Assembly: GCA_021202075.1 (NCBI GenBank)
Contig: JAJQDT010000138.1
Span: 1-64,000 of the forward strand
DNA: 64,000 nucleotides
DNA from: Lachnospiraceae bacterium
GTDB lineage: Bacteria; Bacillota; Clostridia; Lachnospirales; Lachnospiraceae
Reading direction: 5' to 3'
Below the pieces are notes generated by a model. That model searched no databases and was not told the DNA's origin. It saw nothing but the letters and a program-made list of their open reading frames with translations. Below are positions 36,609 through 46,700 of the stretch, one piece after another; the stretch's first letter is position 1, and each line of letters starts with the position of its first letter. Made by a program: the position numbers and the translations under genes.

Positions 36609-37460
36609 ATGACGGAGATGGTTCGAAATGACGGATATATTATGCAGATGCAGAATTTTTCCGTAAATGACGGGGATGGCATCCGCACGACGATTTTTAT
36701 GTGCGGCTGTCCTTTAAGCTGCATCTGGTGCTGCAACCCGGAGAACGCGTATCATTCGGATGCGGAAATACCCCATCACACCGGTCAGGCGGCATTGAAA
36801 GCACATCATATGACACTGGATGAGGTGGATCAGAAGATTTCCAGACAGGCGCTCTTTTACAGGGGAAACGGGGGCGGCATTACGTTTTCCGGCGGGGAGG
36901 CGACCGTACAGCAGGGATTTTTGCGGGCTATGGTCAATCGCTTTTATGATAAGGGATATGACCTTTCTCTGGAGACCTGCGGGGTTTTTTCTTTTGATGA
37001 GATGAAAGATATCCTGCAGAAAATGAATCTGATTTTCATGGATCTGAAACTATTTGACGATTCTCTGCACAGGTTCTTTACAGGAGCATCCAATGATGTG
37101 ATCCTGGAGAACATCCGGCAGACGGCGCTCCTTCCGGCACCGGTCGTTGTCAGGATTCCGGTGATAGTGGGGGTCAATGCGTTTGATGAAAATATAGATG
37201 CGACCTGTGCGTTTCTGGAAGATGTACAGGCGTCCGGCCCGGCGTCTGTTTCGCTGGAGCTACTTCCGTATCACCGATACGGGATGGATAAATATGCGGC
37301 GCTTGGAATACCCGATCCGGATGTGCGATACGAAAGACTGAAGAAGCAGGAAAAAATGTTTTCTTTTGCGGAGAGAATGGAAATTCCGTCGGAGGAGCTG
37401 CTTGAAAAATATCGGGAGATTGCCGCCGCCCATCAGATACGTATCGTTTCGTATCGATAA
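36609..37460 (+). CDS. glycyl radical enzyme activating enzyme (radical SAM)
   Basis: A 283-residue radical-SAM activase with C34-x3-C38-x2-C41 for the SAM 4Fe-4S cluster, preceded by N-D-G-D-G-I-R-T-T-I-F, the family start. G-G-I-T-F-S-G-G-E and F-M-D-L-K are SAM-binding blocks. The ~35 residues after the CxxxCxxC are Cys-poor, so the two extra ferredoxin clusters of CutD/HpdA-type activases are missing, as in PflA. It would abstract the H atom from Gly764 of the upstream enzyme. Confidence 0.92.
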   Translation: MTEMVRNDGYIMQMQNFSVNDGDGIRTTIFMCGCPLSCIWCCNPENAYHSDAEIPHHTGQAALKAHHMTLDEVDQKISRQALFYRGNGGGITFSGGEATVQQGFLRAMVNRFYDKGYDLSLETCGVFSFDEMKDILQKMNLIFMDLKLFDDSLHRFFTGASNDVILENIRQTALLPAPVVVRIPVIVGVNAFDENIDATCAFLEDVQASGPASVSLELLPYHRYGMDKYAALGIPDPDVRYERLKKQEKMFSFAERMEIPSEELLEKYREIAAAHQIRIVSYR

Positions 37461-37493
37461 ATATGGTAGGAAAGCGGTCATTGGAGTATTTGT

Positions 37494-38744
37494 ATGAAAC
37501 GGATTACGGTTGATGAACTAATGAAAGAGGAATCTGCGGGGATCGTAATTGATATGCGCTCAATTTCAGATTATCGAAAAGGGACGTTCCCGGGCGCGGT
37601 GCATATGGATGCAGATAAGATTAAAAAGGACAGAGCGATTCTGCCGGAAAATCAGGCGCTCTATTTTTTATGCTATACTGGTGATGAAAGTGATGAGCTG
37701 GCGTGCGACCTGGAAGAGAGCGGCTATAACGCGTTTAGTGTCGCGGGAGGATACCGGGAATATCTGAGGTACCAGCTTCGTGCAGCACTTGGCGGAGATT
37801 CTGAGATAACTCACGAGACAATTCCTGAGCAAACTCATTTTGAACACGAAGGTTCAGATAAAGAGCGGGAGACTTCGGAAGAAAAATGGGAGCCGGCTGG
37901 TGTGGAGCGCTGCCGTAAGGCTGAGCGAAGTATTATCAAGAAATATCGCCGGGAGCTTTGGCGCCGGTTTACGAAGGCGGTGCAGGATTACGAACTGATT
38001 CAGGACGGCGACCGGATTGCGGTGTGTATTTCCGGAGGCAAGGATTCCATGCTGATGGCTAAGCTGTTTCAGGAACTTTACCGCCATGGAAAACGGAATT
38101 TTGAGCTGACGTTTCTGGTGATGAATCCGGGCTATAATGATGAGAATTATCAGCGAATCCTCGATAACGCAAGGCTTTTACAGATTCCGATCACGGTATT
38201 CCGTTCGGAGATTTTTGATATCGTGGCATCAGAAGAAAGCTCGCCCTGTTATCTGTGCGCCCGGATGCGCCGCGGTTATCTCTATGCAAAAGCGAAAGAG
38301 CTTGGCTGCAATAAGATCGCCCTTGGCCATCACTATGATGATGTGATCGAGACCATTTTGATGGGAATGCTTTATGGCGGCCAGGTGCAGACCATGATGC
38401 CGAAGCTGTACAGCAACCATTTTGACGGGATGCAGCTGATCCGTCCGATGTACCTGATCCGTGAAAAAGATATCATTCACTGGGCGAATTACAATGACCT
38501 GCATTTTATCCGATGTGCCTGCCGTTTTACTGAGAATTGTGCATCCTGCGGAGGGACGGAAAAAGGGTCGAAGCGTGCGGAAGTCAAACAGCTGATCGCG
38601 TGGCTCGCCGAACGTGACCCGGTGGTGGAAAGCAATATTTTTAAGAGTGTTGAGAATGTGAATCTGAACACGGTCATTGCATGGAAGCAGGATGGAGTGC
38701 GCCATCATTTTCTGGATAGCTATGAGGATGAGCCGATTGATTGA
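37494..38744 (+). CDS. rhodanese-TtcA fusion (tRNA thiolation type ATPase)
   Basis: A 416-residue fusion. Residues 1-~100 are a rhodanese domain (V-I-D-M-R-S-I-S-D-Y) with persulfide Cys60 in L-C-Y-T-G-D-E-S. After a charged linker (~100-160) comes a PP-loop ATPase of the TtcA/TtuA group: S-G-G-K-D-S at 180-185, P-C-Y-L-C-A-R-M-R-R-G, L-G-H-H-Y-D-D-V-I-E-T, and C-A-C-R-F-x4-C-A-S-C. The rhodanese would hand sulfur to the ATPase for 2-thiolation of a tRNA base or a related acceptor. It follows the activase by 33 bp; whether it shares that transcript is not clear. Confidence 0.85.
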   Translation: MKRITVDELMKEESAGIVIDMRSISDYRKGTFPGAVHMDADKIKKDRAILPENQALYFLCYTGDESDELACDLEESGYNAFSVAGGYREYLRYQLRAALGGDSEITHETIPEQTHFEHEGSDKERETSEEKWEPAGVERCRKAERSIIKKYRRELWRRFTKAVQDYELIQDGDRIAVCISGGKDSMLMAKLFQELYRHGKRNFELTFLVMNPGYNDENYQRILDNARLLQIPITVFRSEIFDIVASEESSPCYLCARMRRGYLYAKAKELGCNKIALGHHYDDVIETILMGMLYGGQVQTMMPKLYSNHFDGMQLIRPMYLIREKDIIHWANYNDLHFIRCACRFTENCASCGGTEKGSKRAEVKQLIAWLAERDPVVESNIFKSVENVNLNTVIAWKQDGVRHHFLDSYEDEPID

Positions 38745-38810
38745 TAATCCGGATGGTAACCGGACGAATGCACGACAGCTGAATGAAATCCACAATATAC
38801 GGATGGCGTG

Positions 38811-38868
38811 TGCGGCCATTTCTTGTCGGACTTGGAACATTCTGAATTAATTGCAGAATGTTGCCGCA
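38811..38868 (+). other. hairpin leader of the MATE gene
   Basis: Outer stem TGCGGC (38811-38816) with GCCGCA (38863-38868); inner stem ACATTCTG (38837-38844) with CAGAATGT (38854-38861). It ends 24 bases before the MATE start. Confidence 0.5.
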
Positions 38869-38892
38869 TACTTTTGAGGATTGGAGTGTTAT

Positions 38893-40410
38893 ATGGAAAA
38901 GGATTTAACAAAGGGAAGTATATTGAACGTACTACTGCGGTTTTCAATGCCGTATCTGTTGTCCTGCTTTCTGCAGACCTTTTACGGGATGGTAGATCTG
39001 TATGTGACCGGGCAGTACAACGGCGCCGCGGCCATCTCAGCAGTATCAATCGGCAGTCAGGTCATGCATATGCTCACGGTCATTATCGTCGGACTGGCGA
39101 TGGGGTCGACCGTGGGCCTTGGCGTAGCGGTCGGCAGCAAACATATGGAACGGGCATCCCGGATTATCGGGAATACGGTGACGCTGTTTGCCATTGGCTC
39201 TGTCACTCTTGTCGTGATTCTTATGCTTGCGAGAAACGGGATTATCACGGTTATGTCAGTTCCGGAGGAGGCTATCTCGCAGACGAAGGATTACATGACC
39301 ATCTGTTTTTTAGGAATACCTTTCATTACGGCTTATAACGTCATCAGCTGCATCTATCGGGGCATGGGCGATTCAAAAAGTCCGATGTATTTTGTCGGAG
39401 TGGCTTGCGTCCTCAACATCGCGCTGGATTTTCTGCTCATCGGCGGGTTTCATATGGGCGCTGCCGGTGCGGCTTACGGAACAGTGATTTCACAGGCGGC
39501 GAGTGTTGTATTTGCAGTGGTATTTTTGCTGACAGGCAAGACCGGAGCCGGGATACCATCTTCCAGTGCAGGGGACACGGGTGCGGAAGAGACCTCAGAT
39601 ACTGAGGAGAAAAGTCAGGGATGTTCAGAGGAATCTGCAAAGCAGGATACCAGGCGTGGAATTCGTCCCGAAAATGGTTCCGGAAAGCAGGGATTCCGAT
39701 TGACAAAGCAGGACTTTATACCGGAGCAGTCGATTCTTTCTGATATATTAAAAGTGGGGGTTCCGGTGGCGTGCCAGGATGGATTTATACAGATCTCATT
39801 TCTGGTGATTACGATGATTGCAAACCGCCGCGGCGTCGATGTGGCCGCGAGCGTTGGCATTGTGGAAAAAATCATCACCTTTCTGTTTCTGGTGCCATCC
39901 GCCATGCTGTCCTCTGTGTCCGCGATTGCGGCTCAGAATCGTGGCGCCGGCCGGCATGACCGCGCCAGAAAGACGCTGTTCTATGCGATGCTGATTTCCG
40001 TGTCCTGCGGATTTGTCTTTTTCCTGCTCTGTCAGATACTGTCGGAACAGTTTGTGGGCCTTTTCTCCAGTGAGGAGGCTGTGCGTGTGCTTGGCGGGCA
40101 ATATCTGCGCTCGTATTCCTTTGACTGCATGATGGCCAGCATCCATTTCTGCTTCAGCGGCTTTTTCTGTGCGTATGGCCTGTCGGCATTTTCCTTTGCG
40201 CACAATCTGGTATCCGTGCTTCTGGTCAGAATCCCAGGTGCGTATCTTGCAACACAGCTGTTCCCGGATACCCTTTTTCCGATGGGAATGGCGGCTCCGG
40301 CAGGCTCAACACTTTCCGTAGTAATCTGCGTTGCGCTGTTTTTGATATTCCGCGAACGGTTCGGAATAGGGCAAAAGAATGATCAGAAGACAGATCAAGG
40401 TACCCCGTAA
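38893..40410 (+). CDS. MATE-family multidrug exporter
   Basis: A 505-residue polytopic protein with about 12 hydrophobic helices. The start LLRFSMPYLLSCFLQTFYGMVDLYVTGQY and C-I-Y-R-G-M-G-D-S-K-S-P match MATE Na+/H+-drug antiporters. Between helices 6 and 7 an extra hydrophilic ~65-residue Glu/Ser/Gly-rich loop (about residues 215-280) replaces the usual short cytoplasmic loop. ATG 38893 follows GGAG. Its 3' end runs into repeat R3. No regulator is adjacent. Confidence 0.92.
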   Translation: MEKDLTKGSILNVLLRFSMPYLLSCFLQTFYGMVDLYVTGQYNGAAAISAVSIGSQVMHMLTVIIVGLAMGSTVGLGVAVGSKHMERASRIIGNTVTLFAIGSVTLVVILMLARNGIITVMSVPEEAISQTKDYMTICFLGIPFITAYNVISCIYRGMGDSKSPMYFVGVACVLNIALDFLLIGGFHMGAAGAAYGTVISQAASVVFAVVFLLTGKTGAGIPSSSAGDTGAEETSDTEEKSQGCSEESAKQDTRRGIRPENGSGKQGFRLTKQDFIPEQSILSDILKVGVPVACQDGFIQISFLVITMIANRRGVDVAASVGIVEKIITFLFLVPSAMLSSVSAIAAQNRGAGRHDRARKTLFYAMLISVSCGFVFFLLCQILSEQFVGLFSSEEAVRVLGGQYLRSYSFDCMMASIHFCFSGFFCAYGLSAFSFAHNLVSVLLVRIPGAYLATQLFPDTLFPMGMAAPAGSTLSVVICVALFLIFRERFGIGQKNDQKTDQGTP

Positions 40411-40422
40411 GGTATGGACCTG

Positions 40423-40496
40423 TAAAAAAAACTTATGCATCTTGCACAGTCTGACGCACGAATCGCAGACCGTAAAGCCTCGACGCAGCCCGATAT
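40423..40496 (+). repeat. family-2 dispersed repeat, copy R3
   Basis: CTTATGCATCTTGCAC, then GACGCACGAATCGCAGACC, GTAAAG and CCTCGACGCAGCCCG, starting 13 bases after the MATE stop codon in the same orientation. An open frame from 40379 runs through it into hemW, but the hemW start is downstream. Confidence 0.75.
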
Positions 40497-40582
40497 CGGA
40501 TGAATCCGGCATCAAAAAATGCCGAAAATCAAGAAAGTCAAGAAAATCAAGAGGAGAGCACCATCAAAAGGAGAATACTAAT

Positions 40583-42337
40583 TTGCGCGCACTGGAAATC
40601 TACATTCACATTCCCTTCTGCGTCAGAAAATGCGCTTACTGCGACTTTCTTTCGACACCAGCCAGCCGGGCAGAACGGGAGTGGTATGTAAAGACACTGA
40701 TTGAGGAAATATGCTGCGGGCGGCCGGTAAGTGCGCCAATCTCCATATCCGCCTGCAATTCTTTGGCCAAAACATCTGCGGTGGGTACCGGTTCCTGTTC
40801 TTATGGGGAACAACAGATTGAAAACTGCGGCTGCCAGTTGAGTGATGCGATGTCCATCGCGCAGCTGCCGGAAAGTACAGATTATGTCGTGACCAGTGTC
40901 TTTTTTGGGGGAGGCACGCCGTCTGTTTTGACGTCGTCACAGATAGCGGAAATACTGGATGCGCTGAGGTCAAGATTTGCGTTTGCAGGCGAACATGGAC
41001 TGCCGGGAGTGACTGAAATCACGATCGAGTGCAATCCGGGAGCAATTGGATCTGACATGTCTGAACCGGCACAGGAAAGGCTGTATGAACGCAATCAACA
41101 CAAGCCATCGGAGAGTTCCCGGTTTCACGCGTATCTTGCTTCCGGGATCAACCGGATCAGCTTCGGTCTGCAGTCTGCGGATAATCGGGAGCTTGCCGTT
41201 CTTGGCCGGATCCATACCTGGGAGACGTTTCTGAATTCGTATCAGACAGCACGGGAGGCTGGTTTTAAAAATATCAATGTTGATCTGATGTCTGCGCTTC
41301 CGGGACAGACAGTTAAATCCTGGGAATACACGCTGCGTCAGATTTTAGCGCTTGCGCCGGAGCATATTTCGGCGTATAGTTTAATCATTGAAGAGGGCAC
41401 GCCTTTTTATGAGAAGTATCATGAGGACGATCTGCGGCGGGCAGCGGGAGAGGAGCCCAGGTATCTGCCATCTGAAGAGGCAGAGCGTCGGATGGCCGGG
41501 ATGACGGAACAGATGCTTCGCGATGCGGGATATGTCCATTATGAGATTTCCAACTATGCCTGTCCCGGATTCGAATGCCGGCATAACATCGGTTACTGGC
41601 GCGGAACCGAATATATGGGCTTCGGGCTGGGCGCTGCCTCATTGCTGAGATATTTACCTCAAGAGCGGTCTGTAAGAAAGACGAACCGCGAAACAGCGGG
41701 CATCCGTATTCAGGGGAACCGGAATATGCAGGAAAAGTTGACGGTATCCTGCCCGATGCGCCTGCTCAGTGTCCGCTGTAAAAATCCGGATGACTTTGCA
41801 GTTTATGAACGGAATGTCCGTTCGCAGAGAAGGATTGTGGGAATGCGAGATTCCGGTGAACGAATGAAACAGGCAGAAGGCAGTCAGATAGCAGAGAATC
41901 ACAAGAAGTTTTTTGTTAATTTCAACAATATGAGCGATGTGGAAGTGCGATTTGCCAGACCGGATGAATCAGAAAATGCGGAAAGATTGCCTGTGGATTT
42001 AAATGAGACAGAGACCCCGGAAGGCTTGCCTGTAGATTTAAATGAGACAAAAACTCCGGAAGGTTTGTCTGTGGATTCGGTTTGCACGGAGACTATGGAA
42101 GTGCTCACCGTGGAAGATGAGATGGCGGAATTTATGTTTCTGGGACTGCGTATGCTAAGCGGCATCTCCACGCAGGAGTTTCAGACGCGGTTTGGAAGCC
42201 CGATTGACGAGGTGTATGGCGATGTCATCCGCCGAATGAGCTCCCTTCACTTGCTGGAGCGCAGGGATGAACGCATTTTCCTGACCCCGCGGGGACTGGA
42301 TGTCAGCAACCAGGTGATGGCGGAATTTTTGCTGTGA
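40583..42337 (+). CDS. hemW: HemW-like radical SAM heme chaperone with large insertions
   Basis: A 584-residue protein, against ~375 for ordinary HemW. C13-x3-C17-x2-C20-D-F is the radical-SAM cluster motif with the extra aromatic residue of the HemN/HemW group; F-F-G-G-G-T-P-S and H-Y-E-I-S-N-Y-A follow. Insertions of ~45 residues (after about residue 45) and ~130 residues (near 370-500) are polar. The second contains three 13-residue L-P/S-V-D-L-N-E-T-x-T-P-E-G units (39-bp units at 41987, 42026, 42065). TTG 40583 follows AAAGGAG; upstream in-frame sequence is repeat R3. HemW binds heme; HemN-like coproporphyrinogen oxidation is not expected. Confidence 0.86.
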   Translation: MRALEIYIHIPFCVRKCAYCDFLSTPASRAEREWYVKTLIEEICCGRPVSAPISISACNSLAKTSAVGTGSCSYGEQQIENCGCQLSDAMSIAQLPESTDYVVTSVFFGGGTPSVLTSSQIAEILDALRSRFAFAGEHGLPGVTEITIECNPGAIGSDMSEPAQERLYERNQHKPSESSRFHAYLASGINRISFGLQSADNRELAVLGRIHTWETFLNSYQTAREAGFKNINVDLMSALPGQTVKSWEYTLRQILALAPEHISAYSLIIEEGTPFYEKYHEDDLRRAAGEEPRYLPSEEAERRMAGMTEQMLRDAGYVHYEISNYACPGFECRHNIGYWRGTEYMGFGLGAASLLRYLPQERSVRKTNRETAGIRIQGNRNMQEKLTVSCPMRLLSVRCKNPDDFAVYERNVRSQRRIVGMRDSGERMKQAEGSQIAENHKKFFVNFNNMSDVEVRFARPDESENAERLPVDLNETETPEGLPVDLNETKTPEGLSVDSVCTETMEVLTVEDEMAEFMFLGLRMLSGISTQEFQTRFGSPIDEVYGDVIRRMSSLHLLERRDERIFLTPRGLDVSNQVMAEFLL

Positions 42338-42430
42338 TGACATGATCCTGTCTTGAGTAAAGAAAGAATACGAATGAGTTAAAAAAATATGAATTAAGAA
42401 TACGAATTAAGAAAGAGGAGGATACAGAAA

Positions 42431-43540
42431 ATGGGAAAACTTGGATTTGGCCTGATGCGGCTGCCGCTTTTGAATGCGGAGGATTCAAAGAGCATTGACA
42501 AAGAGCAGGTCTGTCAGATGGCAGATTTGTTTCTGGAGCGGGGATTTACGTATTTTGATACTGCGTATATGTACCATGAACATGAGAGCGAGCGGGCGGT
42601 TAAGGATGTTATTGCGAAGCGCTACGCGCGCGACACCTACACGCTGGCAACAAAGCTTCCGATTTTTCAGCTGAAAAAAGCAGAAGATATGGAGCGTATT
42701 TTTAATGAGCAGCTGGAAAAAACCGGAGAAGACTATTTTGACTATTATCTGCTGCATGCGATGAGCGGCGAGCGGTATGAGAGCGTACAGCAGATGGACT
42801 GCTTTGGATTTATTGCGCGGAAAAAGGAAGATGGAAAGGTGCGGCACATCGGGTTTTCCTTCCATGATAAGGCGGAGGTGCTTGACCGCATTCTGACTGA
42901 CCATCCGGAGGTGGAGTTTGTCCAGCTTCAGCTCAATTATCTGGACTGGGAGGATACGAAGGTGCAGTCCCGCAGGTGCTATGAGACGGCCGTGAAGCAC
43001 GGGAAAAAGGTCGTGGTCATGGAGCCGGTCAAGGGCGGTACGCTCGCGAAGCTTCCTGCAGAAGCGGAAAAGCTTTTGCACAGTATGCATCCGAACTGGT
43101 CAAACGCGTCGTGGGCCATCCGCTTTGCCGCGAGCCTGGAGCATGTGATGGTTGTCCTAAGCGGAATGTCCTCCCTGGAACAGATGGAGGACAACAGCAG
43201 CTACATGCAGGAGATGGAGCCGCTGACCGATGAGGAGCGGAATCTGCTGCTCGGGCCTGTGGTGGATCTCATCCATGAGGCGGCAAAGATTCCGTGTACG
43301 GCCTGCCGTTACTGTGTTGAAGGCTGCCCCATGAACATCGCGATTCCGGATTATTTTGCGCTGTATAATTCGGAACTGACGGATCGTGGGAACCCTCTAT
43401 ATAAAGAACGCTATCAGGAGCTCACTGAGGGGAATGGGAAGGCCTCGGACTGTGTGGAATGCGGACAGTGCGAGAGCGTGTGCCCGCAGCATATCAGGGT
43501 AACAGAATGGCTGAAGAAGACCGCGAAGGTATTTGAATGA
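42431..43540 (+). CDS. aldo/keto reductase with C-terminal 4Fe-4S domain (2)
   Basis: A 369-residue protein of the same architecture as the gene at 33024 but from a different subgroup. It starts L-G-F-G-L-M-R-L-P, then Y-F-D-T-A-Y-M-Y-H, D-Y-Y-L-L-H-A-M-S and V-V-V-M-E-P-V-K-G-G. The tail holds C-T-A-C-R-Y-C-V-E-G-C-P and C-V-E-C-G-Q-C-E-S-V-C-P. It is likely a cytoplasmic NAD(P)H or ferredoxin-linked reductase. The 93-base gap upstream carries AT-rich repeated words (A-A-G-A-A-T-A-C-G-A-A-T). Substrate unknown. Confidence 0.88.
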   Translation: MGKLGFGLMRLPLLNAEDSKSIDKEQVCQMADLFLERGFTYFDTAYMYHEHESERAVKDVIAKRYARDTYTLATKLPIFQLKKAEDMERIFNEQLEKTGEDYFDYYLLHAMSGERYESVQQMDCFGFIARKKEDGKVRHIGFSFHDKAEVLDRILTDHPEVEFVQLQLNYLDWEDTKVQSRRCYETAVKHGKKVVVMEPVKGGTLAKLPAEAEKLLHSMHPNWSNASWAIRFAASLEHVMVVLSGMSSLEQMEDNSSYMQEMEPLTDEERNLLLGPVVDLIHEAAKIPCTACRYCVEGCPMNIAIPDYFALYNSELTDRGNPLYKERYQELTEGNGKASDCVECGQCESVCPQHIRVTEWLKKTAKVFE

Positions 43541-43546
43541 TTTAAG

Positions 43547-43574
43547 GAACAGTCGCAAAATTTTGCGACAGTTC
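43547..43574 (+). terminator. 28-bp palindrome after the aldo/keto reductase gene
   Basis: GAACAGTCGCAAAA directly followed by TTTTGCGACAGTTC (one mismatch), seven bases after the stop codon. The same half-site word (AACTGTCGC) appears in family-2 repeats at 28.6 and 30.3 kb. It probably ends the transcript. Confidence 0.6.
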
Positions 43575-43715
43575 AGTAATAAAACAAGAATAAAACAAGC
43601 TCATGCAGTGACAGATAATCGGATCGGATAGGGAAGTTCATTTACCTCTGTCCGCTGTGCCGACCGAAGCGGAGCGTAGAAACTGGAAAAGCCATGTCCA
43701 GCCGTGTTTATAAAA

Positions 43716-43765
43716 TTCACCCGGCAGTATTCTCCATCCTTACTCGGAAAATTCTGCCGGGTGAA
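43716..43765 (-). terminator. terminator of carB
   Basis: On the minus strand, TTCACCCGGCAG (43765-43754) pairs with CTGCCGGGTGAA (43727-43716), followed by T-rich sequence, 23 bases past the carB stop. Confidence 0.85.
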
Positions 43766-43788
43766 GCTTTATCTGCCCGTAATATATG

Positions 43789-46700
43789 TTATATCAGCTT
43801 TTCTTTGATTTCCGCGTGCAGATGCTGCAGTGATTTCACGTCCCCGTTCCCATGCTCTTTGACGTATTTGATTCCTCTCGCGGTCACGCGGGCGGCTGCC
43901 ATGGTCGTCATATACGGGATCTTCGCTTTGATCGCCGCCTTGCGCAGATAGCTGTCATCGTGTGCGCTTTCCTTGCCGACCGGCGTATTGACAATCAGGT
44001 CGATCTCACCGTTCGTGATCAGATCCAGAATGTTCGGCCGGCCCTCGTACAGCTTCTTTACCTTTTCTGCCTGGATTCCATTTGCATTCAGCAGATCGCA
44101 GGTCGTTCCGGTAGCGAGGATCTTAAAACCATCCTCGGCAAAGCTTCTGGCGATCTCTACCACCTCCGGCTTGTCCTTGCTGCTGACTGAAATCAGAGCC
44201 GTGCCGCTAAGCGGCAGGCGCGTCTGAGTCGCTTCCTGCGCTTTATAGAAGGCCTCGCCGTAATCCGGGGACAGGCCAAGCACCTCGCCGGTCGAGCGCA
44301 TTTCCGGTCCGAGCAGCGGGTCGACCTCCGGGAACATATTGAACGGGAAGACCGCTTCCTTGACGCCGTAATAGGGAATATCAAGCTCCTTCAGGTTCTC
44401 CACCGGTGATGGCCGGCCGGTAATTTCGGAAGTCACTATATCGGTTGCCAGCGGCACCATGCGGATGTTGCAGACCTTGGAGACCAGCGGCACCGTGCGG
44501 GACGCGCGCGGATTCGCCTCCAGCACAAACACCTTGCCATTCTCAATCGCGTATTGCATATTCATCAGACCTTTGACATGCATTTCCTCAGCGATTTTCT
44601 TTGTATAATCCTTGATGATCCGAACATTCTCCTCCGATATATGAACAGAAGGAATGACGCAGGCGGAGTCGCCGGAATGAATCCCGGCCAGCTCGATGTG
44701 CTCCATCACCGCCGGTACAAACGCGTGCGTGCCGTCGCTGATCGCATCTGCCTCACACTCCAGCGCATGATTCAGGAACCGGTCGATGAGAATCGGTCGG
44801 TCCGGCGTGACGCCGACAGCCGCTGCCATATAGCTTTCCATGCTCTCGTCGTCGTACACGACCTCCATTCCGCGGCCGCCGAGGACATAGGACGGGCGCA
44901 CCATGACCGGATAGCCAATCTCCTTTGCGATGGCCTTTGCCTCACCGACGCTGACCGCCATCCCTGATTCCGGCATCGGGATATCCAGCTTTTCCATCAT
45001 CGCACGGAACTGATCGCGATCCTCTGCCAGATCAATGACCGCAGGCGCGGTGCCGAGAATCTTTACGCCGTTCCGTTCCAGATCCGCTGCCAGATTCAGC
45101 GGAGTCTGACCGCCAAACTGCGCAATGACGCCAAGCGGTTTTTCTTTCTTATAAATGCTCAGGACATCCTCCAGTGTCAGCGGTTCAAAATACAGCTTAT
45201 CCGAGGTGTCATAGTCAGTCGAAACCGTCTCCGGGTTGCAGTTGACGATAATGGTCTCAAAGCCCAGCTTTTTCAGCGCGAGAGAAGCGTGGACGCAGCA
45301 ATAGTCAAATTCAATGCCCTGCCCGATGCGGTTTGGTCCGCCGCCCAGGATCATGATCTTCGGCTTTTCATCCGAGATGGGGTTCTTGTCCGGTGCGTTG
45401 TAGGTGGAATAATAGTAAGCGGAATTCTGGGTGCCGCTCACATGTACGCCCTCCCAGGCCTCCTCCACCCCCAGTGCGATGCGTCGGCTGCGGATATCGT
45501 CCTCAGGCACCTCCAGGATCTGGCTCAGATATTTATCGGAGAAACCATCTTTCTTCGCCTGAATCAAAGCTTCATCCGATGGAAGCTGCCCCTTTGTCCT
45601 GCAAAGCTCTTCCTCCTCGTCCACCAGCTCCTTCATCTGCCCGATGAAATACTTTTTCACTTTCGTAATTTCGTAAATCTCATCGACGGTCGCCCCCTTG
45701 CGCAGCGCCTCATACATGATAAAATGACGCTCGCTGGACGGCGTGATCAGCATCGCCAGAAGCTCCTCTTTTGACTTTGTGTCAAAATCCTTCACATGCC
45801 CCAGGCCGTAGCGCCCGGTTTCCAGAGAGCGGATGGCCTTCTGGAACGCCTCCTTATAGGTCTTTCCGATGCTCATGACCTCGCCGACCGCGCGCATCTG
45901 CGTGCCCAGCCTGTCCTCCACACCTTTAAATTTTTCAAATGCCCAGCGGGCAAATTTAATCACCACATAATCCCCGTCCGGCACATATTTATCCAGCGTG
46001 CCGTACTTTCCGCACGGAATCTCAGAGAGGGAAAGCCCGGAGGCCAGCATCGCGGATACAAGCGCGATCGGAAAGCCGGTCGCCTTGGATGCAAGTGCGG
46101 AAGAGCGGGAGGTGCGCGGATTGATCTCAATGACGACAATCCGGTCGGTCACCGGATCATGCGCAAACTGCACGTTTGTGCCTCCAATCACCTGAACGGA
46201 CTCCACAATCCGGTATGCCTGCTCCTGGAGGCGCTTCTGAACTTCTTCAGAAATCGTCAGCATCGGCGCCGCGCAGAACGAATCGCCGGTGTGAACGCCC
46301 ATCGGATCAATGTTTTCGATGAAGCAGACGGTGATCATGTTATTATCCTTATCCCGGATCATCTCCAGCTCCAGCTCCTCCCAGCCAAGGACCGACTCCT
46401 CCACAAGCACCTGGCCCACCAGGCTTGCCTGCAGCCCGCGGGCGCATACCGTCTTTAACTCTTCACGATTATAGACAAGGCCGCCGCCTGCTCCGCCCAT
46501 CGTATAGGCCGGGCGCAGCACCACCGGATATCCCAGCTCATCCGCAATCGCCAGCGCCTCCTCCACACTGTAGGAGACCTGACTTCTCGCCATCTCAATG
46601 CCAAGCGCATTCATGGTATTTTTGAATTCAATCCGGTCCTCACCGCGCTCAATCGCGTCCACCTGAACGCCAATTACCTGCACGCCGTATTTGTCCAGAA

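Noticed and set aside
40379-40582. N-terminal extension of HemW from 40379
   Set aside because: It overlaps the MATE gene end and repeat R3; AAAGGAG before TTG 40583 gives the standard HemW start.
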